Source of the DNA: SW-4-43-9 sp047617985
GTDB taxonomy: Archaea; Nanohalarchaeota; Nanosalinia; Nanosalinales; Nanosalinaceae
DNA length: 64,000 bases
Direction: 5' to 3'
Assembly (NCBI GenBank): GCA_047617985.1
Contig: JBLGBS010000001.1
Coordinates: 1 to 64,000 of the forward strand
Shown here in pieces: positions 49,041 to 57,873 of this stretch; position 1 is the stretch's first letter; each line of letters starts with the position of its first letter. The position numbers and the translations under genes are program-made. The notes beneath the pieces are model-generated. The model did no database searches, was not told where the DNA came from, and saw only the letters and a program-made list of their open reading frames with translations.

Positions 49041-51311
49041 ATGCTGGGTATGAGCGTACAGGATAAAGATGTTTTTGACTATGAATACGACGATGAGAGC
49101 GGGACGATAGAAGTCAACATGCTTGGCTCAATATACGGAGCCTCTATAGAGGATTATCCCGAGGTAATGTCCAGAGTCATCAATATACTGCAGGAGGTGC
49201 CTGACGCATCCTCAGTAGTGCTTTCAGAGTCCCGGGACTACGAGTACGGCGATGAACAGGTAAGAATGCTGAAAGAGATCTCCGAAGCAATAAGGGATAT
49301 TTCGTCTCAGGGTTATCTCTCACAGAATATTCGAACAGATAAATGTGAAAGCCTGTACCAGGATCATCTGCCTGAGGTTCAGAGGATAGTTATAGACCAG
49401 TTAAGGAAGGATCCGATCGGCGGTTATGTCCAGCTGAAAAGAAAGGAGAGGCATCTCAAGCAGGAGATGAATGAAGCTTACCCGCAGAAGAAGAGGTGTC
49501 TGAAATACTTTATACAGGATGTAATTAGACCGGTTAAAAAGACTCTTGAGGACTGTGAGATGATAGAGCAGGCTCGAAGTGATGAGTTTATCACAGGCCA
49601 CCATGTAGGTGATAGGGAGGTCTACAGGGAGTTCTTCCATCCTTTGGTTCGTCCTAATTTCATGCTTACGAAGTTCATGTCGCTCCCTCCAGAGAGAGGT
49701 GAGGAAATCGACCGGTACGAATCAAGAAATGATGTAGAGGTGTCGGTTTACGATGTCCCGGATCAGGTACAGCCGGTTTACCATGTTAATCCGCCGGAAT
49801 TCAATCTCTCCGAGGAAAAATACAAGTTACTGGATGCGGCTAGAAGATTCCTGGCCTCGCATCAGCCGGAGTCAGGGGAGTTCGCACGTCCGGATAGAAT
49901 GAGGCAGGTTTTCCAGAATATTGGAAGAGATATGATAAGGGATATCGCCCAGCAGATGGATATACAGCTTTCCAGGGAGGAATCAGAACAGTTGACATCT
50001 ATACTGAACCGCTACACTTCCGGGCTGGGAGTACTTGAATTATTGCTTTCCGATCCTAAGGTTCAGGATGTTTTCATCAACTCACCTATTGGAGACTCTC
50101 CGATCTACATTAAACACCAGGAGTACGAGGAGTGTGAGACCAATCTTATCCCGACAAAGGAAGAGGCAGAGTCATGGGCCACTAGGTTCAGGATACAGTC
50201 CGGCAGACCCTTAGATGAAGCTAACCCGGTTCTTGACACTGATACAGAGGTGCCGGGAGGTCGGGCTAGGGTTGCGATTATACAGGAGAATCTGTCGCCG
50301 GAAGGCTTGGCATTTGCTTTCAGAAGACACAGATCCCGGGCATGGACACTACCGCTGTTTATTGACAAAGATTTCATCAATCCGCTCGGTGCAGGACTAC
50401 TATCTTTCATAGTCGATGGTAATCGATCTGTCCTGTTTGCAGGAACTCGTGGAGCCGGTAAAACTTCCTTATTATCTGCTTCAATGCTTGAACTGCTTAA
50501 AAAAGAGAGAGTGGTTACTGTCGAGGACACTATGGAGCTTCCTATCCGTCAGATGAAGGATCTGGGATTTAACATTGAATCTATGAAGTCTCGTTCTGTT
50601 ATTACACAGGTTGAAAATGAACTACCGGCTGAAGAAGCTATAAGAACTTCTCTACGTCTTGGTGATTCTGCACTGGTTATTGGAGAGGTTAGATCTGATG
50701 AAGCCAAAACATTGTACGAGGCGATGCGTGTAGGGGCTGTAGCAAACTTTGTCGGAGGTACAATCCACGGTGAATCTGCTTACTCTGTTTTCGACCGTGT
50801 TGTCAACGATCTTAATGTCCCTAGAACCTCTTTCAAGGCGACCGATATCATTGTATCGGTTAATAAGATCCAGAGCCCGGATGGTTTGGAGACTTACAGA
50901 AGGGTTACAGGTATAACCGAAGTCAGAAAGGACTGGACGGATGATCCGCAGGAAGAAGGAGCGTTCGTAGATCTGATGAGATATGATTCCAATAAGGATG
51001 AGCTTGTACCTACTGATACGCTGAAAAACGGCGAGTCGGAGATTCTGAACCGGATTGCGGAAAATATCAGGGAGTGGAAGAACGACTGGCAGGCAGTCTG
51101 GGACAATATACAGCTGAGAAAGAAGATGAAAGAGGAACTGGTTCAAAAAGCCGAGGAAACCGGGAATGATGAACTGTTGGAGGCGGAGTTTGTTGTTAAA
51201 GCAAACCAGAAGTATCACATACTGGCGGAGAGGGTCGGTGAGGAGTACGGCAGTCAAGACCCTGAGAGGATTTTCGCCCGGTGGCAGGAATGGCTAAATC
51301 AGCAGGTGTAG
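49041..51311 (+). CDS. Type II/IV secretion system ATPase (TadA/FlaI/VirB11 family)
   Basis: A 756-residue hexameric motor ATPase for type IV filament assembly. Walker A is GTRGAGKTS with Lys474, the Asp box VVTVEDTMELP, Walker B ALVIGEVRSDEA with Glu549, and the His box GTIHGESAYSVFDRV. Upstream N1/N2 domains include GVLELLLSDPKVQDVFINSP and DTDTEVPGGRARVAIIQENLS. About 250 residues precede these, making it longer than FlaI. An acidic insertion of about 110 residues follows the core at the C-terminus. The start is ATG 49041 (ATG 49050 alternative). The platform gene follows 3 nt later. Confidence 0.93.
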   Translation: MLGMSVQDKDVFDYEYDDESGTIEVNMLGSIYGASIEDYPEVMSRVINILQEVPDASSVVLSESRDYEYGDEQVRMLKEISEAIRDISSQGYLSQNIRTDKCESLYQDHLPEVQRIVIDQLRKDPIGGYVQLKRKERHLKQEMNEAYPQKKRCLKYFIQDVIRPVKKTLEDCEMIEQARSDEFITGHHVGDREVYREFFHPLVRPNFMLTKFMSLPPERGEEIDRYESRNDVEVSVYDVPDQVQPVYHVNPPEFNLSEEKYKLLDAARRFLASHQPESGEFARPDRMRQVFQNIGRDMIRDIAQQMDIQLSREESEQLTSILNRYTSGLGVLELLLSDPKVQDVFINSPIGDSPIYIKHQEYEECETNLIPTKEEAESWATRFRIQSGRPLDEANPVLDTDTEVPGGRARVAIIQENLSPEGLAFAFRRHRSRAWTLPLFIDKDFINPLGAGLLSFIVDGNRSVLFAGTRGAGKTSLLSASMLELLKKERVVTVEDTMELPIRQMKDLGFNIESMKSRSVITQVENELPAEEAIRTSLRLGDSALVIGEVRSDEAKTLYEAMRVGAVANFVGGTIHGESAYSVFDRVVNDLNVPRTSFKATDIIVSVNKIQSPDGLETYRRVTGITEVRKDWTDDPQEEGAFVDLMRYDSNKDELVPTDTLKNGESEILNRIAENIREWKNDWQAVWDNIQLRKKMKEELVQKAEETGNDELLEAEFVVKANQKYHILAERVGEEYGSQDPERIFARWQEWLNQQV

Positions 51312-51314
51312 TGG

Positions 51315-53453
51315 ATGAATGAGAAAGAGAGGGATCGGCTTAAAGATATTGTAAATGACCTGAACAGAAAGATGGAGATGCCTCCGTACAACACCGGCTC
51401 CAAAAGAGGTTACTCCAGGGAATACAAAGAATACAGAGAAGAAGAGAAGGAAGAAAAAAAGATGAGCCGGTACGAAAAGCTCTGCAACAAATCTTCTGAA
51501 ATCTTGAATATTAAAGCGGGGGAAAGGACACAAAATAAACTTAGTCCGCCTCTAAGGCTCCTCAAATGGGATATAACCCCAGGAATGGTTCTGTCCGCTT
51601 CTGTAGCAGTTAGCTTTACACTTTTCACAATCTGGGCTCTCAGCTTCATGGCTAATCTTATTCTCGGGCCTATTATTCCAGTCTCGATCATGCTTGTCGC
51701 AGGTCTAATATCCCTAGCATCGGGAGGTTACATATACTACAAGCCGGTTTACGACGCTAAAAATAAGGTGATCAAGAGCAGTGGCGAGATGATACTGGCT
51801 ATACTGTACATGGTTATCTATATGAGAAGCTCTCCCAACCTAGAGGGAGCTATCCGTTTTGCCGGTCTCAACCTTGAAGGCCCTATAGCCAAGGATTTGA
51901 AAGGGATTCTCTGGGATGTCGAGGTAGGTAAATACAATAATATCGAGGAATCGCTGGAAAAATACACGAAGGCGTGGAAGGACTACAATGATGACTTTCT
52001 TGAGTCTCTCCAGCTCCTGAAAGCAGCGGTAAACGAACCCAACAAGGAGAGGAGGGAGTCTCTTCTTCAGGACTCAATTGATAGAATTCTGGATGGTACA
52101 CAGGAAAAGATGAAACACTACGCACAGGGCCTCAAAACCCCTGTAATGGTGTTGAACGCTATGGGGGCTATGCTTCCGGTTCTCGGCATGATAATGCTTC
52201 CGCTCATATCGGTTTTCATGGGCTCCAGTATCACTATAACCCATCTATTTTTACTTTTCAATGTCATGCTTCCCGGCTTTCTTTACTGGTTCATGCAGAG
52301 AGTGTTGAGCTCGAGACCTCCAACCGTCAGCTCGAAGCCGACCAGCCAGGAGAGTCTGCCTGCCCGCGGAAGATACTTGATCGACTCTCTTGGCGTGGAG
52401 ATACCGACCTGGCCGATAGGTCTCGGAATTTTCCTCGTAATAGGACTCTATGGAATAGTAGGTTATCTCATCTTCCCTTTCACCTATCCACTCCAGAGCG
52501 AAGCTGCCCAGCAGGCATCAATACCTGTGATTCTCGGTAGTTCTGGAACCGCTTCACCGATCGCGATGCTTATGAGATCTCTAAGTATAACAACAGGAGC
52601 AGGCCTCGGTATAGGAACTGCGTTAATCCTGGGGAACAAGAAGAGGAAGGCAGCGGAGGAAAATCTCAGAAAGATAGAACAGCAGTTCCCGACAGCGCTT
52701 TTCCAGCTTGGAAACAAGATCTCAGGTGGAACACCGATAGAACTGGCTCTGGAGGAAGCAGCGGAGTCAACTTCTGATCTGGAGATATCAGCATTGTTCA
52801 GAGAATCCTCCCACAACATCAAAGACATGGGGATGACCTTTGAGAAAGCGATATTCGATGAGAGCTACGGTGCATTGAGACAGTTCCCGTCCCAGATGAT
52901 TCACACGGTTATGAAGGCGATCCTCAAGTCCTCTGACAAAGGCACCAACATGGCTTCAATGGCCATGATGACAATCTCAAAATATCTCGACAATATCCAC
53001 AAGACCCAGGAACGCCTCAACGACTTGATGGAGGATACAACTACCACGATCCTGATGCTTGCTTATCTGCTTGCTCCGATTGTTTCGGGAATTGCGGTAG
53101 GAATGTCTCAGACGATAATCACAGCTATGTATGAGCTTAGCAGTTCTTTCTCAGGTATAGAAGAGGATATAGGTTCTACTCAGGCAGGTGCCGGTGGAGA
53201 TTTCACAGGTATAATCGGAAACCTTGACTCAGCGATCCCACCGGAAGTTCTACAGTTCGTGGTAGGAGTTTATCTAATCCAGTTACTGTTCATCCTTGGA
53301 ACATTCTACATGAAAATCCAGGAGGGAGAAAACAAAACCTACAGAAACATGTTCATCGGGAAGATACTTATTTCAGGAATGATATTCTACAGTTTAAGCC
53401 TGATCATAGTATCGGTCTTATTCGGAGGTATTGTACAAGGTGTCCCAACATAA
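51315..53453 (+). CDS. Type IV pilus platform protein (TadC/FlaJ family, two T2SF domains)
   Basis: A 712-residue inner-membrane platform. A charged N-terminus (about 80 residues, EREEEKEEKKMSRYEKL region) precedes helices at about 92-112 and 118-136. The first T2SF helical bundle spans about 155-265 (YMRSSPNLEGAIRFAGLNLE). Helices follow near 280-330 and 365-385, then the second T2SF bundle (FPTALFQLGNKISGGTPIELAL and DEALRQFPSQMIH-type helices), then terminal helices near 580-600, 660-680 and 690-710. Two T2SF domains are normal for archaeal TadC/FlaJ. It overlaps the next small gene by 14 nt. Confidence 0.92.
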   Translation: MNEKERDRLKDIVNDLNRKMEMPPYNTGSKRGYSREYKEYREEEKEEKKMSRYEKLCNKSSEILNIKAGERTQNKLSPPLRLLKWDITPGMVLSASVAVSFTLFTIWALSFMANLILGPIIPVSIMLVAGLISLASGGYIYYKPVYDAKNKVIKSSGEMILAILYMVIYMRSSPNLEGAIRFAGLNLEGPIAKDLKGILWDVEVGKYNNIEESLEKYTKAWKDYNDDFLESLQLLKAAVNEPNKERRESLLQDSIDRILDGTQEKMKHYAQGLKTPVMVLNAMGAMLPVLGMIMLPLISVFMGSSITITHLFLLFNVMLPGFLYWFMQRVLSSRPPTVSSKPTSQESLPARGRYLIDSLGVEIPTWPIGLGIFLVIGLYGIVGYLIFPFTYPLQSEAAQQASIPVILGSSGTASPIAMLMRSLSITTGAGLGIGTALILGNKKRKAAEENLRKIEQQFPTALFQLGNKISGGTPIELALEEAAESTSDLEISALFRESSHNIKDMGMTFEKAIFDESYGALRQFPSQMIHTVMKAILKSSDKGTNMASMAMMTISKYLDNIHKTQERLNDLMEDTTTTILMLAYLLAPIVSGIAVGMSQTIITAMYELSSSFSGIEEDIGSTQAGAGGDFTGIIGNLDSAIPPEVLQFVVGVYLIQLLFILGTFYMKIQEGENKTYRNMFIGKILISGMIFYSLSLIIVSVLFGGIVQGVPT

Positions 53454-53550
53454 AGGAAGACTTTCCAGCTACATGGTGTACGAGATAGGTTTAACGATGA
53501 TAATAGTCGCATCGCTGTTAATATTCTGGTCGGAAGGTGTTCTCCCGTGA
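53440..53550 (+). CDS. 36-residue single-span membrane peptide
   Basis: A short frame starting at GTG 53440 that overlaps the end of the platform gene (TTG 53431 is an in-frame alternative). It encodes MSQHKGRLSSYMVYEIGLT and a helix (MIIVASLLIFW) before SEGVLP. GGAGGTA at 53424-53430 is the likely ribosome binding site. It is followed directly by another small gene sharing GTGA with its stop. Coupled small genes here look deliberate, not chance frames. Confidence 0.55.
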   Translation: MSQHKGRLSSYMVYEIGLTMIIVASLLIFWSEGVLP

Positions 53551-53723
53551 AAGGTTCCTCAATGAACTTTCTGATCGGACTTCTGATCGCCCTGTTCATG
53601 TTCCTAGTAATTGGAACACTGATAATAACTTCAATCTTCGATGCCCAGGGAGCAGCGGATGGGTGCGGGCCTCTGGCATCAATAATAGCGGATATATCCA
53701 GTTCAGCTGTGGAGACTTGCTAA
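53547..53723 (+). CDS. 58-residue pilin-like membrane peptide
   Basis: A short frame starting at GTG 53547 (GTGA overlap with the preceding stop, AGGTG upstream). It encodes MKGSSMNFLIGLLIALFMFL, then VIGTLIITS, a short external part with DAQGAADGCGPL, and a C-terminal VETC. A positively charged start with KG before a hydrophobic helix resembles class III prepilin signals. Two cysteines (about residues 41 and 58) may pair. It is 1 nt before the next gene. It is most likely a minor pilin-like subunit. Confidence 0.55.
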   Translation: MKGSSMNFLIGLLIALFMFLVIGTLIITSIFDAQGAADGCGPLASIIADISSSAVETC

Positions 53724-53724
53724 A

Positions 53725-55632
53725 ATGTCATTCACAATAAACTCGGTGGTGTTCAAAGTATTCCTGCCAATCCTTGTAGGTCTAGCTATATTCGCCACGC
53801 TTGACTCAATTAAAGTGGACTCCCTTGATCCACAGGTTGACAGTCTAGGTGACGCCTTAAACTCATTTAACAGAGAGATAGTTTTGGCGAATACTGATGA
53901 AGAGCAGCAGTCTCTAACTGGTGAACAGAGTGCAAAGGCTAGAGGGAAACTTAGAGAAGCGGTTATACTAAATGTGATGATCTCTCAGAACTGTGGATTG
54001 ACTTTGAAACCTGAGGAGGCGAACGTAGTCAATGTACAGGAGGAGTTTCAGCAGAGTACCTGGGAGGAGCTGAAAAATCTGGCAGAAGGATCAGCACAGA
54101 GTTCTTCAACGAGTATTTTTTATCCTTACGAAGAAGACAATGAGTACTATAGATCAACAGATGAAGAGTCTGATGGCCCTTATGCTGCTTTGAGAGAGGA
54201 TGATGTAGGTATAAGCTGTGCTGGAGCCGATCAGCTATCTTCAAATATACCGGGAGCCTCAGCTCTTACTGAAAATGAAGGCAATGATATGGAAGGGAGA
54301 TATGGTAGGGTAGGGTTTGAGGTTGCAAATAATTTCACTGTTAAAGATACTAGAGTAGCAGCTTTCAGATTCCCTAATCTAGGAGGAGAAGGTTCTGAAG
54401 GTGTTTATACAGAGCTTTTAATGGGAGGGAAAGTCCTCACATTTGCGCCTGATGGATGCCAAGATTCTAGTTTCTATGATTCAAAAGTCAGGATGCAGAA
54501 TATACCTGTTATAATAGAAGGTAGTAGCTCCCAAGAACCTTGTAACGGGCCGAAACTAGAATACAATGCTCTGGATATAAATTATATGATGTGTGAAGGG
54601 GCTACAGGCTACATACAGACTAATGTTGGAGGTCAGACTGGAGAACATACTTTGGAAGGGGATAATCAACATGCTGCACGTTACTTTAACTTTGTAGGAG
54701 AAGCAGGCGGTGTGATTGAATCCGGAGTCGAATTTACACAGGGCTTTGAAATACCTGACTTCTTTTCTGAGTCTGCTGGAGATTTAAGTGGCTTTGTAGA
54801 AAGGCAGTTTGTCCAGGTAGATTTGAATCCGAAAGTGCTCGTAAGACAAAAAGGTGATGACTGCTTAGAAGGTTTGACTTTAGATGATGAATCTAAAGTT
54901 ATAGGTCCAGCAATCGACCACAACAATGATGGAGACCGTGAAAGATGTGAGTTCGATGACTTCGAGAGTTACGGAGAAAATTCCAGGGAATGGAACGATC
55001 TAAATGTGACGTGTGGGCTTGTGAAAGAATCAGCTCAGCAGGAAGGCTTCGAGTACTACAGGCCTGTCTGGTATGTAGAAGATAGGCAATTCTGCTTCGA
55101 TGAAGCAGAGGTTAAGGATGGCTACAGAATTACAAGCGGATCTCTGGACAGTATAAAGTTTGATGAGGGGGTCGTGATGACTAGAGATGACGGCCAGCCA
55201 AGGAATGATGTTGCGTATGATCTGAGTTATCTTCAGGAAATTGAAAAAGTAGTACTTGAGTATGAATCCTCGCCGGAATCAGCCGTAAGCGTAGCTGTAA
55301 ATGATAATTATCCTGTTTTTAAGGTTCATGATGCTCATAGCGAGATGTACTTCGAAGAAATTATAAAGAATGAAGATTTCGATGAAATAGAGGCGGAATA
55401 CGAAGCTGAGAAGATAGGAGAAGGAAGGCAAGATCACCTTTTAACTCTGAATCCTTCTGAAGGTACTTTTGACTGGCGTTGGAGCGAGGGTAATGATAGA
55501 ATGAGATATACTGGAGAACTTGAATCTCTTCCAGATGAGATCAGTTCGGTTGAATTTAGACAGGCTGGAGGAAATGAAGCTGAGGATGTAAAATTGAAAA
55601 GTATTGAAATCAGTGGTGGTTCAGCATGCTAA
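53725..55632 (+). CDS. Large membrane-anchored extracellular protein of the pilus-like cluster
   Basis: A 635-residue protein with one N-terminal helix (VFKVFLPILVGLAIFATLDS, residues 9-28). It continues into an extended helix (VDSLDPQVDSLGDALNSFNRE), as in large pilin-type or tip subunits. The rest (about 90-635) is extracellular, acidic and beta-rich with about 12 cysteines. Asp/Asn-rich stretches (DHNNDGDRERCEFDD) look like calcium-binding loops. No known domain is recognised. It overlaps the next gene by 7 nt (ATGCTAA). Candidate tip adhesin or major minor-pilin (inference). Confidence 0.62.
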   Translation: MSFTINSVVFKVFLPILVGLAIFATLDSIKVDSLDPQVDSLGDALNSFNREIVLANTDEEQQSLTGEQSAKARGKLREAVILNVMISQNCGLTLKPEEANVVNVQEEFQQSTWEELKNLAEGSAQSSSTSIFYPYEEDNEYYRSTDEESDGPYAALREDDVGISCAGADQLSSNIPGASALTENEGNDMEGRYGRVGFEVANNFTVKDTRVAAFRFPNLGGEGSEGVYTELLMGGKVLTFAPDGCQDSSFYDSKVRMQNIPVIIEGSSSQEPCNGPKLEYNALDINYMMCEGATGYIQTNVGGQTGEHTLEGDNQHAARYFNFVGEAGGVIESGVEFTQGFEIPDFFSESAGDLSGFVERQFVQVDLNPKVLVRQKGDDCLEGLTLDDESKVIGPAIDHNNDGDRERCEFDDFESYGENSREWNDLNVTCGLVKESAQQEGFEYYRPVWYVEDRQFCFDEAEVKDGYRITSGSLDSIKFDEGVVMTRDDGQPRNDVAYDLSYLQEIEKVVLEYESSPESAVSVAVNDNYPVFKVHDAHSEMYFEEIIKNEDFDEIEAEYEAEKIGEGRQDHLLTLNPSEGTFDWRWSEGNDRMRYTGELESLPDEISSVEFRQAGGNEAEDVKLKSIEISGGSAC

Positions 55633-55829
55633 GTTATCTACTCAGAGATCTGGATTTAAGACTGAAAAGCAGGAAAGGATTAGACAAACCTATATTCTTG
55701 GTGGCGTCCCTGACTTTGGCTATCATGTTCCTGATGGCGTATTATCTGGCGACGACAGGCTGGATAGAGGGGATAGGCGAGCAGTTCAACAGTAATGTCG
55801 ATCAGTTTAATTCGTCGCTTCCTGATTAA
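55626..55829 (+). CDS. Small single-span membrane protein
   Basis: A 67-residue protein: basic N-terminus (MLSYLLRDLDLRLKSRKGLDK), one helix (IFLVASLTLAIMFLMAYYLA), and a short polar external end (GEQFNSNVDQFNSSLPD). The positive N-terminus and RKG may be a class III signal with the helix as pilin core, but no canonical site is present. It overlaps the preceding gene by 7 nt and ends the first transcriptional stretch of the cluster. Confidence 0.55.
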   Translation: MLSYLLRDLDLRLKSRKGLDKPIFLVASLTLAIMFLMAYYLATTGWIEGIGEQFNSNVDQFNSSLPD

Positions 55830-55888
55830 AAGAGTATTCAGGTCAGTAAATCCAAGTTTATTTATCCAGGCTTGAAGCTTTATTATCC

Positions 55889-56014
55889 ATGGATATATCG
55901 ATCAGGATGGTTGTATCGATGGTTCTTGGAATCGCGGTAGTAATGGTTCTGGTCTTTATAGTTCAAAATCAGACAGGAGGAGCTGAAAGCTTTCTTCAGG
56001 GGCTTCTTCCATGA
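55889..56014 (+). CDS. 41-residue single-span membrane peptide
   Basis: A short frame (MDISIRMVVSMVLGIAVVMV then LVFIVQNQTGGAESFLQGLLP) that is mostly a hydrophobic helix with a short external end. The AT box TTTATTTATC (55858-55867) is centred about 27 nt before the ATG, so it is probably the first gene of a leaderless transcript. Its stop is overlapped by the next gene's ATG (ATGA). Confidence 0.55.
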   Translation: MDISIRMVVSMVLGIAVVMVLVFIVQNQTGGAESFLQGLLP

Positions 56015-56241
56015 ATTCTGAGACTGCTATAGTTGTCGCTGTAGTGATAGCAATAACTATAGTTCTGTCAGTTTCACTGTTTTTCAACACCAGTCTTGAT
56101 CAGGTAGGACAGTCCCTATTAGGCGAGAACTCGGATGAACCAGGTTTTTTCACTCCAGAAGAAAGTGATGATGGAGGATATGAGTTCCCTACGCAGGGCG
56201 ATGAAAGCTCCGGTACAGATCAGCAGACAGGTGAAGGATAG
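56011..56241 (+). CDS. Small pilin-like single-span protein with acidic tail
   Basis: A 76-residue protein. N-terminal MNSETAIVVAVVIAITIVLS and a helix to about residue 25 are followed by an acidic, glycine- and proline-rich external part (EESDDGGYEFPTQGDESSG). The helix at the very N-terminus resembles mature pilin cores, but no basic prepilin leader is present. It overlaps the 41-residue gene by 4 nt. Confidence 0.55.
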   Translation: MNSETAIVVAVVIAITIVLSVSLFFNTSLDQVGQSLLGENSDEPGFFTPEESDDGGYEFPTQGDESSGTDQQTGEG

Positions 56242-56243
56242 AA

Positions 56244-56663
56244 ATGGCTGGTTTTAGTCCTATGGTTATGATTACAGTTGTACTTGCTACTATAGTAGCA
56301 GCTCTGGTGCTAGGGATTGGTATAGGAGATATCAGGGCGCTTTCTGATGCAACCGATAACCAAGAGTCCGAGTTTGATGATTTTGTGGAACAGGTTAATG
56401 CAGTCTGTGATAATGAGCAGGGAGTGGTTCGTGGATCCGTTCAGATAGATAATTACAGGATAAACAGGAGTCAGAACGATCAAAGGATGCTGATGCTTGT
56501 TAACTCTAATGAAGAGATAGAAACTACCTCGGAAGTTAACTGTCCGGTGCTTGAAGAGTTCAGCATTGATGTCGATTACAGGATTGAACGTCAGGATTCA
56601 GAGCGTGCTGTAGAAATTTATGAAGACTCTACATCATCTCAGATAGGTGATCTCAATCAGTAA
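56244..56663 (+). CDS. Pilin-like membrane protein
   Basis: A 139-residue protein with an N-terminal helix (VMITVVLATIVAALVLGIGIG, residues 8-28). A soluble helix continuation (DNQESEFDDFVEQVNAVC) and a beta-rich globular end (SVQIDNYRINRSQ, VNCPVLEEFSIDVDYRIE) follow, with two cysteines (about 54 and 105). This helix-plus-globule plan is that of type IV pilins. AGGTGAA lies 8 nt before the ATG. The 3' end overlaps the next pilin by up to 17 nt. Confidence 0.6.
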   Translation: MAGFSPMVMITVVLATIVAALVLGIGIGDIRALSDATDNQESEFDDFVEQVNAVCDNEQGVVRGSVQIDNYRINRSQNDQRMLMLVNSNEEIETTSEVNCPVLEEFSIDVDYRIERQDSERAVEIYEDSTSSQIGDLNQ

Positions 56664-57066
56664 GGGAATGTCTCAAACTCTAGGTCTGGCAATTGTCGCA
56701 TTTTTTGCAGTTGCGCTCGTAATGAGTATAGGGATTGAGAGAGTTGCGGAACTTGATGACAGGATCTCACTTAACACTGTTCCTCTCGTAACTGAAAGGG
56801 TTGAAATAGCAGTTTACACGCTTGAATCAGCTCCGGATGGCTCTTCGGTCGAACTAGAGCTCCGTGACAAATACAATGTAACTAATGAAAACGGCGGTAG
56901 CATAGCCTATGAGTTTGACAGTTATCTGCCGAGCGAAGATGAGACTAATATAAAGGAGATTAGTCCCCCAGGAGACTCCAGGGTTTTCATAGGTGAGGAA
57001 GGTAAAAGCGAGTATATATGTATAGAAAAATCAGGTGGAGTGACTGTGAGCTCGGGTGAGTGCTAG
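56647..57066 (+). CDS. Type IV pilin-like protein with SKGMSQTL signal
   Basis: A 139-residue protein (from GTG 56647) whose N-terminus contains SKGMSQTLGLAIVAFFAVAL, a class III prepilin signal (cleavage expected after KG) and hydrophobic pilin helix. A globular acidic domain follows (RISLNTVPLVTERVEIAVYT to EYICIEKSGGVTVSSGEC). The same SKGMSQTL sequence begins the gene at 59511. The start is uncertain. GTG 56647 lies inside AGGTGAT (56645-56651), whereas ATC 56656 is 4 nt after that site and would give a start like the homologue's MNSKG. It overlaps both neighbours. Confidence 0.7.
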   Translation: MISISKGMSQTLGLAIVAFFAVALVMSIGIERVAELDDRISLNTVPLVTERVEIAVYTLESAPDGSSVELELRDKYNVTNENGGSIAYEFDSYLPSEDETNIKEISPPGDSRVFIGEEGKSEYICIEKSGGVTVSSGEC

Positions 57067-57455
57067 TGAAGGATGTGCTACCGTTTGTAATTGGATCAGT
57101 CCTGATAATTCTGGTTATACTTCTGTCTATAAGAATGCAGATCTCCACAATGCAGGGGCTAGATGAGTTAACAGTTGAAAACAATCAGAGACTTGGATAT
57201 AAGGCAGCCGGATCCATGCATGTACTTGATGAAGGCGATAGGATCGGAGTAATGACAAGACAGGAATACAGACAGATCAAGCAGAACTGTGCTGAAACTG
57301 TTCCTGGTTTCGGAGGAGAACCTCTTACGCTAGATAATGCTGACTGCCCCGAACTGGAGATACCGCTTCCTGTACCGCTCCAAATTGTAGAGGAAGATGG
57401 CCAGATTACTAATACCCGTATGATGGTAGGTGAGAGCAGTGAAGGGTTCAATTGA
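57066..57455 (+). CDS. Pilin-like single-span protein
   Basis: A 129-residue protein: start GTG 57066 (GGTGAG 5 nt upstream, sharing one base with the preceding stop), N-terminal MKDVLPFVIGSVLIILVILL helix (residues 1-24) and a globular external part with QNCAETVPGFGG and DNADCPELEIPLPVPL (cysteines about 75 and 92). A second GTG (57060) is less well placed. It is part of a stack of coupled pilin-like genes and overlaps the following gene by 17 nt. Confidence 0.6.
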   Translation: MKDVLPFVIGSVLIILVILLSIRMQISTMQGLDELTVENNQRLGYKAAGSMHVLDEGDRIGVMTRQEYRQIKQNCAETVPGFGGEPLTLDNADCPELEIPLPVPLQIVEEDGQITNTRMMVGESSEGFN

Positions 57456-57873
57456 TGCCACGGTTTTGATCGTTCTTCTTACTCCGATGGTGTTACTGCT
57501 GATACTTGCTTCGTTCTTCATAGCGGAGGAAGGTGTTAAAAGCTCTCTTTATGCTGAAGTAAATTTCAATGAGAACAGTTTCCAGACGGCGACAGCCCAC
57601 TCCATAGTTATGAATGAAACAGTCAGGAGGAAACTTGGATTCTTCCAGTATCAAGATGAAGAAACGATGGAGAAATGGAACAGGTCAGTATCAAGATACG
57701 CGGAAAGAGTTCTCAGCTCGCAGAGCAATGTCTACGGCTTCAGAGCTGCGGAGGGAGAGGTTGAGATCGAAAGTGAAACATATGGCCAGGATTACCGATT
57801 CTCAACTTATGTTGCTTCTCCAAGCAGAGAAATGGTTACAGCTAGGTCGGCTCTTGGAGGCGATTTACCTTGA
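57439..57873 (+). CDS. Pilin-like single-span protein
   Basis: A 144-residue protein. Start GTG 57439 is chosen because AGGTGAG (57428-57434) ends 4 nt before it; an upstream GTG at 57430 lacks a site. It begins MKGSIDATVLIVLLTPMVLL, a KG-type leader and hydrophobic helix. A helical soluble part follows (EVNFNENSFQTATAHSIVMN, WNRSVSRYAERVLS), then a beta end (VEIESETYGQDYRFSTYVAS). No cysteine is present. It overlaps both neighbours by 4-17 nt. Confidence 0.6.
   Translation: MKGSIDATVLIVLLTPMVLLLILASFFIAEEGVKSSLYAEVNFNENSFQTATAHSIVMNETVRRKLGFFQYQDEETMEKWNRSVSRYAERVLSSQSNVYGFRAAEGEVEIESETYGQDYRFSTYVASPSREMVTARSALGGDLP

Noticed and set aside
49041..53453. Identification of the ATPase/platform pair as an archaellum operon
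   Set aside because: No FlaH-type ATPase, FlaG/F or archaellin is visible, and the ATPase has an extra N-terminal region of about 250 residues. A generic type IV filament system is safer.
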